This document shows, in pieces, positions 50,101-62,100 of a DNA stretch of 64,000 bases; the first letter of the stretch is position 1, and the number at the start of each line of letters is the position of its first letter. This DNA comes from Prostheceraeus crozeri. Its lineage: Eukaryota; Platyhelminthes; Polycladida; Euryleptidae. The position numbers and the translations under genes were made by a program. The DNA lies in the NCBI GenBank assembly GCA_907163375.1, contig CAJQUW010001722.1:62001-126000 (forward strand). The letters run 5' to 3'. The notes below the pieces were generated by a model that saw only the letters and a program-made list of their open reading frames with translations, ran no database searches and was not told the origin of the DNA.

Positions 50101-53100
50101 GTCCACCCTTGCTTACAATCAGTGACAATACTTGAATTCGACAGTGTTTAGGTATACTCTCGTATATGGTGATTTTAGTTCTCAAATGGTAATCACTGGG
50201 ATCAACGTGAACACCCTATACATGTATATCAGTCAAAGGACATTTTATATTTTGCCGTTCTGAATAAAGTATAATACATATTGTAAATAAACCACAGTGA
50301 AATGGCAAATCCCTTTTGATGTATTATCAAGGCACAGAAATATGAATTATTTAAAACACTCACAGCAATTGCCTTTGAAAGTTTTCGCAAAATTTCTTTG
50401 TTGGCTGGCACTCCATTTATTTCCATCATTGCTATAATAGGTACCAATGGACTCTCCATTTGCTTGAATATACGCAATAAACTTCTCTCTTCTAATCGAT
50501 TCAACAGTTTGTCCATAGACTTGCAATGTAAGTCTAAGTGCCTCTTCCATGTAAGATCATTTCTCTAAAATACGAATATGAAGTCAGTAAAGGGTTTATA
50601 TTTATTTAACCAGCATAATGTTTTATAATCTACGATTAGAATTTCGATGATAGAGCCAACATTTGCATATAGTAGGCCTCCTTATGTAAGCTTCTGTAAG
50701 CTTCCTCAGGGATGTAAGTAAATGTTTTATTGAAGTAATTGAAAATCATAAGTTAGACATATACATAATTGCTGATAGCGTACATAGAATAAATTTGAAT
50801 TTACGAAAATTCAGTGCGTTATACATGTATACAAAATTGTCAATCAGGTTACAATATCGATCCATTTGACAAGGCCGTCGTATAAGGGACAAAAGAGTTC
50901 AAAAAACGTGTTGTCACTGCACATGGTTGAAGGAATCTCTGCGTTCTTTCTGATTTCAACGGAATAATCCCGTTCAATACGTGTTGACTTTCAGTTGAGG
51001 CTTTAACCAGTAGAGCTTTTGATGCTGTTTGTCGCCGATTGGATAAACACTGAAACTGACCACAATTACAGTTCTGACCAATACTGAAACTACATATCAC
51101 TTTATGACATCTGCGTTGAATTTTTTCGAGATCATTGCTGAGTCCAACCGGAAGTTTCACAAATGCAGGGGAAGCATATTCTAGTAGGGGTCGTATAATC
51201 GCGTTATAGACCAGAGCAAGTTGAGTCTTATTGAAAACAGGTTTTAGGAGTCGGAACGGGTACACTTTCCTTCATGCAATCCTACAGATGTATCTCACAT
51301 GCGATGCCCAAGTCAACAAGGATGTCTGTGAAGCATAGAAAGTGTTAGGGATTTCCAACTCTCAATCCGAAGGATTTAGCATAGGCCGGTTTTCTGTCGA
51401 ATTGGGTTTCTGACCATATGACTTTCTTGAGTTATAGGAACCTTTATTTCATCAATCAACTGGATATGATTATGAGCAGTTACACTACGGCTGTTCAACT
51501 GTTCTCGAATTCCAAGAAAATGATATAAATGCAGATGTATCATTACAATTGTCAGATATATTGTCAAACACCTCAAGAACACAAATTTTCTCTTTCTTTT
51601 TCGACGATGATTGATGGAAAGTATCAAAGGATAATTTTGTTGGACGAATTGACGATGACCTCTCTCTCTTTCTCACTCCTCTCTGATATAGATCAGCAGT
51701 AGCCAACCAAGAAGCAGTCATGAATTTGAAATTTTTATCAGACTTTTTGGGACTGTGCAGTTGAATTTGTGATCAGTTGACATGAGCCAATTATTTCTAA
51801 TAAATTTCAATCAGCGGACGGGGTAAAATAATAGACAGTTGGGCGCAACTGAAGTTCGGCAATGTGCTTCAGTGAGAAATTGTTTGAGCTTTTGTGATCC
51901 TTCTGAACTAGTGAACAGAGAGTTCGATTTGTGACATGATTATCTGTCTTTAGACAAATCATGAATATCCATCAGAAGACTTCATGATCTCAATAGCATT
52001 CATTAAAATTTGCTTGATCAATTTTGAGTGAGTGAAAATGCTCGTAAGAGACGCATGACAAATGCACGGATGGGTTTTCGAAAAGATGGGCTTTACCATC
52101 ATTGATGGAATACTTCGCACTGATTTTTTACGCGAGTCACCAGCATGTCCAATAATGTGTTTCCGCAACATCTAAGAGATGACAAAATCTTCATCTCATC
52201 ACACACCACAACTTGTCGAGGAGAGCTTGAAGATGTATAATTTTGCAAAGTTCTACTGTCTCTTATTCCGATCCAATGTTTTGGAAGCTTTCACTGTTTT
52301 CTGTCAATGTACGAGTAGTTGGATGTGGAAATGGAAAAAACATCTAGTAATATTTATTGTTTGCTGTAGTATACAATTTCGATGATTTCAAAATAAGTAA
52401 TGTACTATACCTACCCATCGAATTCAATTTCAGACAGCTCCGTTAATTCAAAGCAAAATTTTGGGTCTTGATTCAAATCTTTAATTAATCCATTCATTTG
52501 TTGATTTGATCGATTTGATAATATGTCATTCATAGTATTCATAAAGTATAGTACATTTCGCAAAAAGTTATGATCTCTCTAATAAATGCTAGAAATCAAG
52601 CATTGTGGGAGGAATTGTGAAAAGTTATGTACCCCGGTGTCCTTTCAGCCGTCAAATGTGAATAAACTTGAAGCACGACCATTAAAAGCCATGATCAAGA
52701 ATTTCTGACGGTGATACTAAACGCAACATTCTCTGTAAATGAAATCGATAGGATACTCTTTCAGCTGCAGGCGTAGTTCTTGCTTGAATGAAAAGAAAAC
52801 AAAATCGATGATTCGCACACAATTGCAAATTTCTTTAAATTCACATAATTCGTCGGTAATTTGATTCCGATGTTTAGTTAATATTCAATTGGAATTTTTC
52901 GTGACTAAACATATATTCCATGTAGAATACCTGTAGTGATGCAAGAATCGGAAAATAATACAGTGATTATCATAAAAAGTGGACCAACTAAATTTTGTCT
53001 CACTTTAATGAAGTTCTGTCAAAGTTTTGCATGGCTATCAGATGTCCACTTCTTATTCAATTCTTTGGCGTATTGTCAGACTTATGTCATGCGCAAGTAC

Positions 53101-56100
53101 TCGTAGTTTTGTAGTTTTCTCTTGTAATATTTGATGTTAGGAATGGCGTTAATCCACTTGTCTCTGTTTTTTCATTTCTGATTGGAAGTTACAATTTACG
53201 ACAGTGCACTTTTTCAACATCCTTGATGAAAATTCTGCAATCTGTATTTTCAAATCGGCCTACGCTAAATCTTACGGATTGAGATTTGGAAATCCCTAAC
53301 ACTCTCTATGTTTCATAGACAACCCTGCTTTCCTTCTTAATAGCCAGAATGTCGCTGTTTTATTCATAAAAAATTACTTATGAGCAGCAGGATGAGTTCC
53401 TCCTCTATCTTTTACTTTTTTTATCCACACTATCCGCACTCTGCTCTCTGGGCGTGGTACGATTTAACTGAGCATAAGTTTTCCTGCCAGCCATTACTCT
53501 ATGCTGCCAGCAACGGATCACATCCGACAGCGAGGCGAATGGTGTAAAGCAAGCGAAGTGACTAGTATTGATCTTTAGCCGTGCAATTTCATAGAAGAGT
53601 CGTCAAATATCCTATCAGACAAAATGACGAAAGCGAAATTTGATTGATATGTGCAGTGTTTTTTGTCGTCGATTCGGTTGCGCAGATTGACCTATGTTAA
53701 CAGATAAAAATAATATCCAAATGAAATGACTGACTTTGCAAATAAACTTGACCACTGATGACCCCAGAATTCAAGCAAACAAACACGACTTGAGCCTGAC
53801 ATTATCAATAAAGCTCTCGTGCGATTGAAACCTGGAATATTGATATGACTGTATGCTGTTCACTGTTTGTCTCGGAGTCAAGGACGACTCACGGCGACGA
53901 ATTCTCCACCGCGACCGATCCACGCTTCATCGAACGATCTTCTCCAGGCTTCCTCTGAGTTCGCCCTTGACCTCGTCCATCCATCTGGTTCGCGGTCTGC
54001 CTCTTCTCCTCTTTCCATTCATTATTCCCAGCATCAATGTCTTCTCTAAACTCTCCCCTGCCGTGAGAACGTGAGCACAGAACACTTGTTTCCGGAGTAG
54101 CACCATTCCAGACAGCATCTCCTAAGACGCGCAAGATCGCTTTATTTGACACTCTCTTCTCTCAATATCCTTATGCGTGTGTCTCATGTTGTCGTACAAG
54201 TTTCTGCTCCCTACCTGGCGACTGTGAGGACCATCGACTGAACTTTCGTCTTCTTCGCTTGGATGGAAATATCACAATCCCTCCAGATTCCCCGAAGAAA
54301 AGTCATCGCAGACCGGGCCATCGCCAAGCGTCTCATCATCTCAGATCTGCATGCTCCGTCGTCAGTAACTAAAGATCCAAGAGAGCTGAAAGTCGTCACG
54401 CGCTCCGACTCCTCACCGTTGACCTCAAAACTGTCGGAGTCGTTTGGGCCTGTGCACAATCATGTACTTGGTCTTCTTGATATTCAGTCGGAGGCTCGCC
54501 TTCTTGCTTTCATCCTTTACTTTGATGAACATCTGTTTCAGAACATGACATGGATTTGGAAAACCTAAAAAATGCAAACACTGCAAAAAATGTATGTACT
54601 GTCGATCAGGTGAGCTTATTAATCTTCACCGGGTACATAAATCGAGTTACGTGTTCGGCATACATACAATAACTCACCTTTTGAATATTAAGATATGCTA
54701 ATAATGCTTCAACCGTAAAACACGGCTTTTCTGGTTCGAGTAGAAATTGAGCCAACAGAATATCAAACGGAGGGTTCTTTATTAACGTTTTTCGCAATAA
54801 TTCGCATCCATCTGAAAAATATTGTGGTACAAAATCACTGTTCGTCATCATACATCACAGTTCTATTAAAAATATGAAATTCACATAAGAAATCAGTAGA
54901 TTGATCTGAAATATATTTGAATATAAGATGAAATGAGCCTACATAACATAAATGCTGATGACTTAGATACTATCGAATGTAGATACCATTGCCTAAAACT
55001 TATTGCAAGATGAGCAAGATATTTTATCAAATTACATGTTTAAAGAATGTAAAAATTAGGCCAAAGATACTGAGAACAGCTTACTTCCCTATAGTTCACC
55101 AACTGGTTTTTCCAGAGATACACTGTAACTCTTAAGACGGTCGGTTGACGAAATTGAGAAAAAAAATATTAGGCTATTCTCAGAAACTTTGGATTATTAC
55201 TTTTTTCAAGCAAAAACGTTGCTTACCAATAGTGAACGAAGTTTTATGTAGATATCGAAATGTCAATGTAAAGCGTGTTTGATCTGGCAATCTATTTGTA
55301 TTAAAACATTTGAGAAATGTCAGCATACACAAATTGATTGAAAAAATATAATATTGCAATATAATTCAAATTGTAAATTTAAATTATTTAATTTCTATTT
55401 TTTGTATTTTATTTCTTTAATATTAATATTATATTACATTAATTATATAAGATAAAGTCTTTAATATAAAATTATATTTTATATTTTTTTTTATATTATT
55501 AAATTTAATTGTAATATAATTTTTGTTGTTTGAAGTATTGTGGCTGACCAACTAGTAAAAGGAAGGTGAAGACTGAATTCCTCGAGATAAGTCAAATTCC
55601 TAATCAGATGGAATGTCAAGGATGCGACTATAAAATCAATCTGAAATTGACTAAATGCTGTAACAAAATGATGTTCTATTTATGAAAAAGTATTGGTGGA
55701 GCTCCACATTATAACCTTTAAATTAGAATAAAGACTTGAAATTTTTTATTTTGTAAATGCTCTAACGAAATGATATTCCATTGAGGCGACTAGCAAGTAT
55801 TGGTAGGGCTCTATGCTGCAAATTTTAGATTAGAATATTACAGCGTATATCTTCAACTGGATGACATAAATGTCTGAAAAGTGACAAAAGTGAATCGCTT
55901 ATTTACTGTCCTATTGACGGAGGAAAACGATGTTCATGATGATTTGTGGCCAAATATCAGGAAGCTGGTAAGCATCAAATGCAAGGATAAGTCAGTATCG
56001 GATATCAACTCTTAGGACACTTGCAAGTATATTACGCAGAATTGAAGAGAATTATTGTGGAAGAATGCGTTTATTACAAAACGAAATATGCAAAAAAAAT

Positions 56101-59100
56101 TAGTGTGTATAAACAACAGATTTCGATCTCCAACCAATCTGGTGCAGGAATGTAAGCGGTTAATCGGTACAAATGCTGTTAACCAGTTAAATATTCTAAA
56201 ACCGAAGAATCTCGGGATATTGTCGTAAATATGTCATAGTGCATCTCATAGCCTAAAAGGAATCTCATTGTCCAGAATCTCAAGATATATCCAGTGTTCT
56301 GTCCGAAAGATTTTTCGTGTGATAATTTGCAGATTGCGGTGAAATTGATTCGACTAGCTATTTTTCCTGATGTTTTCAGATATAACATTTTTCATGATTT
56401 TGAAAAAAGTATGAAAGTATGATAAGCTCTTCTTTTACTGAACGTGCATTTGTTTTTTAAAAATATACAATTAAAGCGCTGACGATTTGTCCGTCACTGA
56501 CTTAGTAATGTAGTCAATGAAACTTTTTGCCATTTTCTGGTTAAAATTAAAATAAGTCTAACAAGTTTTGTTGAATTTTCCTAATAATCAATGAACTTTG
56601 CACTAAATTCCTAAAATTTACAGTAGAAGATAGAGACGCTACTTTCAAGATTTGAAGTCTTTATTAACTATCATTATAGAGCGAAAAAGAAATTTTATTT
56701 CGGCTACACTTCAGTGCTTCAGTCCAATTTATAAAATTTTCGGTGCACCGGTTATCATGTCTGCTAGAGCCCTACTATATATAGATCAATACTAATATAA
56801 AAAGTGTCCTACAGTACTGCGCATTGCATACTATTCATATTCACTATATAGTACACTATATATAGTTCACTATATAGTTCCATACTTCATATTAGTGCGG
56901 TTCATTGTAGTACGGCCATGGACTAGAGCTTCATCATGTTAAATCGTAATACTTGCCAGTTTATCAGCTATTATGATTAAGTTGAAGCCTCAATATTGTG
57001 GACTCTTGTATAAACCTTCTTGGATTGTCTTTGTACCAACTATTTGTCTTTGACTCAAATGCAAACTATGCAGCGTGTTTTCCGTTTTTTAACTTACACG
57101 ACTATGCCGTGATGTCTCAAGTTTTTAAAATGCCTTAATTAAGTTAATTTCTTAAAACAGTGTCTTAGGTTTCGGATTTAAACATCGTTAAAATGCCGAG
57201 ATGCACCACAGCACAAAATGCACAGATGAAAGAAATTATTTTTCATTTGAGATATGTGCACGGTTTGCGAAAAGCGAAGCATAATTGTAATCATGCTATA
57301 CTCGGTCATATTCTTGTTCACAACAGTTTAGTATACCGGTGTCAGTATTCAAAACAAAGGGATGTGGTGCAGTTAAGTAATAATTTAAGCACTGTTAATC
57401 CTGGTATTATATTGAGAAGGTCGTTCAAATCAGCATTTCCCGATAGAAGGGTAGCGACCAAAAAAGTGGGTCGCTGCGGGTTTTATAATTGGTCCCGATA
57501 ATTACGCTAATTAAACCTATTTAATAGCTGCGTTTAATAGCACACAGGGTTGGAACCGGACTGGACTTTGAAGAGCGGTGTAGTCAAAATCGGCCTATCA
57601 GGTATGAAGTACAAGCAGCCGTGTTCCAACCCGGATAGCACAACAGTCATTGTGCTTAAGAAAAATGGTATTTATTATTTTTACCAGTGCTTCATTTTCG
57701 AACGATACCCGCACAAAGGATCTTTTTCCTCCGACCAGGGATAGAACTCAGATCTATGAGGTGCAAAAATCGAGGTATGTGCCACAATCCATCGTGTCGA
57801 TCACCTGAATATTAGCGCTCCTCAACATTCCAACTTTTTCATATTGGTGTCAAGAAAACTTATTTTCTTTGTAGGTGTCAATCGGTAAAGAGTTTTCGAT
57901 AATGGAAAATGCATTTACGAATAACACGAAACTGGTGATAGTGACATGGTGGATGGAAATATTATCTAAACCGTTCAACTCCTCAAGATCTGAATGTTCT
58001 GAGTGTGCACGCTCAATGCGGTGTCAATTATTTAGCTCGTCAAAATTCAGGCTTGAATTTGCATTACATTCAATGGAAAATTGATCTTTCTGCCCATCGG
58101 GACTAGTTCTTGCCGTGACCATCAGTATTAAAAATCTCATCAATAGACCCAAACACGCAGACAAAGCAATTTATCTCTTTGCGACATGCTGACAGACAAA
58201 AGAATTCTACACTAATCATTCTGCAGAAATAACAATGACACAGTTGATGAAATATGCTACAAGTCTCAGTGGCAAAATGATGAAAATAGGACAAGAAAAA
58301 AAATAAAGATGAAATAAACCCTTAAAAATCTATTTCAATCTGATGTCAATCGATCGATCAATCTCTTCTTACCTTGATTTCATTTCTTTAATGCTTAGCT
58401 AAAATTGATACTGACTTTCTTGCTAGTGCTATGCAACGAACTGGCTTTTGTAACACATTTGTGATTATACAGCATATTCACACGTAGTCCTACTTTGGAA
58501 GCTAAATAAAGTCAACGCATTAATAGACAAGTTAAAATGGGTCATCAGATGCTTTCCATATATGTACAGTTTTGTGTCCCGAAAAAATGAATTTTGAAAA
58601 CGCTCGTCTAAATAATGATATTTATTTGTTTCAGGACATCCGACACACTACGCATTAGAAATCTTTTTCATGTGATGTGACAGCGATTCACTATCATCAG
58701 TGTTCCCATTCCAGTTTTGTTATTTCCTACGCAGCAGCAAAAAAAAATCCGCAGTCTAATTTTGACAAAAAATCCATCAAATCTCATAACGTGTTAGACC
58801 GCATAGCCACATGCCCAATTCCCATGTGTTCATGATTAGCCAACCTACTTCATGATATTATTGTTGCTAGTTTCATGATATTAAGGTTAAACTCATTTTC
58901 AACGAGTTGCTTCTGACCCAGCTTCTCACCAATAGTTCAAAAGTCCATGTGACAATGATTTCAAAGAAAGTGGCAGCAACTTTCGGCACATTTCGTGACC
59001 ATACCGGAGCAGTTATTTCATCGTAGAATTACGTTTTCTGATGTTTTCTAGATTCTGTTTGAGTTAAAATCAATTTTATCGCATGAAATCAAGACTAGAA

Positions 59101-62100
59101 CCACTATGTAAAATTTCCTACCACAAGGTTATCGTACATGTATAGTAGCTATTAGATATATTTCCACGAGATGAATTTTTTTCAGCAAAAAGGTAAAATC
59201 GTGGAGATGAGTCGTCAAGGAATAAATTCGACTTGGATGCCAACGAATTGTTACATAGGGGTCTACCTGATGCAGGCTGAGCAGCCAGAAATTTGGTTAT
59301 TTCATACAGATCTAAATTAGCTTAATGATAACAAAATTATTTGAACCAATTATTCTTCGATTATAAAGCAGAATGTTACTTCAATGGAATTATTTTTTGT
59401 TATTTATCAAAAGAGTTCTTGATGGCATTTGAAATCGCTTTCGCAGTCTCTTGGTCATTTCTTTTCTTCTTTTTTTTGATAATTCATTTTCTTGTGTCTC
59501 AATGGCTTTTTCAAAAATCAGGAACGAGTAAATCAATATGAGTAGCTACATAAACCAGAAAGAGTCGATAAAGCTACGTTGATACAATTCTAAATTTCCA
59601 ATACAGGTTTCTATAATACAATACATGTAGTATAGATGCTGTCATGCATATATGATTGATTTCATTATGAAAGTCAAGTTCATGGAATGGGAAACCGTGG
59701 AATGCAGTTATCGTTCGTCCGATTTAATTTACATAGCTACCAATCTCCTGTGACAATTAATTTGAAAATCATCGACGAGAACAAAATGAAAGATTCATCT
59801 AACCTGCAACATGCATGCACGGATAAATAGTAGCACCAATATCTGAAACATGGAGAATTGAAATACATTGTGCATGGTACTGGAAATAGCAATTATAATC
59901 TTAGACATTCCCATCAGCATCAAACAGGAGGAATTGACATTGACATTCTTCAACAAACTAAGATAGGCTACCTGGTATAGTCCATATACACATTGACATA
60001 GGGCCTACCATACGATAATGAACGAAACAGTTGGTTCACAGAGTGAAAATTGGATACTAAATAGAGAAAGAAGAGAAAACTGAATTAGTTTGATTTAGCT
60101 TGTTGAATTAATTGTGGAATAATTTTCAAATAATTCTTCATTTCATTTACCACTGTAGTCACTGTTCAAAAAAATTTCCCTCCGATTTTCCGCAGGATTT
60201 TACGAATTTCCGCAACTGCGGAATTTCTGCAGAGAATGGGAACACTGACTATCAATATTGACAAGGTAGTCAAAATCTAGAGTTTCGCATGTTCAGAAAA
60301 AATTGCTATGTGCCTTCTACTGAACGATCGTCCCATTGGAAGAAATAGACAATAAATTTGCATCTTATGACCTTGGATAGACTACTAGAAGGGAAACTAC
60401 ATGTACATCATATTTCAGTTAAAATTGCAGTTGTCTAACAACTTTTTAATTTTGACAGCAGCACCGAGCCCTGAATCGTCCCAAGCCTGACAGTAGCTAC
60501 GAAGGGTTTATGTGGATAAGTTATCGTAGGCCTCTACATAAAAAATTTATGATTGACAGGTTAACCAGCTAAGACATTTTAGCCACTTTATTCCCCTCTA
60601 GAAGGGACTTCGGGTTCATGCCAAAAGTCAACTTTATGCCAAAAGTCCTTAGCATCTTGTCAATTCATATCTGCAACAGGCCCTATTGCAATGGCATATT
60701 AATAATTATTTTCGATTATTTATGATTTAAAAACGTCATATTAACTATTGTCCAGGAATTACCAAAGCAATCTGAAAACTACGTGTATCTACATTGCACT
60801 GAATCCTTATTATTTTATTTCAATAGTATAAGTTAAAGTTTAAGTTCAACTTTATTTAAGAGTTAATCTCAAAAACAACTTTCTCATTGTTCTGTAATTG
60901 CATTTGTCTCATAATTCTTCTTTGTGCTATTGTCATGTTAGCTTTCATGCCTCTAGGCTGTCGTTCAAATCCCAGTTTGACAAAAATATGATTTATAATG
61001 AGTAATGTTCAAACTTCTTCAAATGCAATTTTGATGGGGATTAACCATCTCAAATAAGTTAAACTAGTAAAATTCATGTAAGCGAGCCAGAGCTGTGCGA
61101 AGAATAATTTTATGGTAATTCATTCATTACTGTCTATTATTATCCCATGTTGCGGATGTAGGCAAACATACATTAACAGTACATTCAAATTGAATTATCG
61201 AAGCACAAATAAATCTATTGCCCTCTACCAAAAGCATTTGATATTCGACTTTATCTGAATACTTCATAGTTAAAAATATTTTCTCTCTTAAACTTTTCAC
61301 AGTAGATAAAGTAAGACTACTAAACTACAATTTGTGTCGTGTGTGTGGATGTTGATGATGACTCTGCATGCATTCTTGATCGCTGGAGTTCATGACCTTT
61401 GATAGGAATAGTCCCGTGTTCTTATATGAGAATGCGCATTCCTGCATTTTCAGTGTTGTACAGCAGTGTCATCAGCAGGAGCTGGTTGAGATTCTTGGCA
61501 TATGCCAAATTGGCTTGCTTTGGATTACCTCCAGTAGAGAAGTCACGAATTAGCGAAAAATAGTGGATTTGCCGTCGCTGACGTTTCGGACTTCGTCCCT
61601 TGGTAAGACAATTTAGAAGTGCCTAATTTTCTGGGGGCAATCTGTAACATGTTTATCTTGATAAATTTTTTAAATTTTCAATGGCTTCATGCTAAAATTA
61701 TATGGAATGTATTCAGTGTTTCCTTATCGGTTACTTATTTCACAAGCGAATGCATGAAGAAAAAGTTAAACATTAATCGAAATCATGAGTGTCTATAAAA
61801 AAAGGCTACTGTCAACAACGCGATATGTTCAAACATTTATTAGATCAAGATAACGCACGAAAACATAAAAAATAGTCAACATGCCTGACATTAATATGTC
61901 GTGTCAAACAAAACAGACCTCTGACAACAAGAGCTGTAATCTTTTTTGAGTTGCATAGCAGTGGGGTCATAGCAAGAGCTTTGACAGGGTACAATTCTTC
62001 GGCCTGGTTAAAGTTAATTCAAGTTTAATTGCAAATAGGGGCCACCCCCGTCCGTTCCAGAAGTTGTGCCGGTTTGAAATGATCAGTACATTTTCATACA

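Larger units (their letters stand above)
54812..57192. other. Intron DNA
   Basis: No gene recognised; contains the AT-rich block and the ctatatag palindromes listed separately. Confidence 0.5.

Noticed and set aside
49992-50151. Arg/His/Ala-rich open frames in the gcggat repeat
   Set aside because: Translation of a microsatellite in several frames, not a gene.
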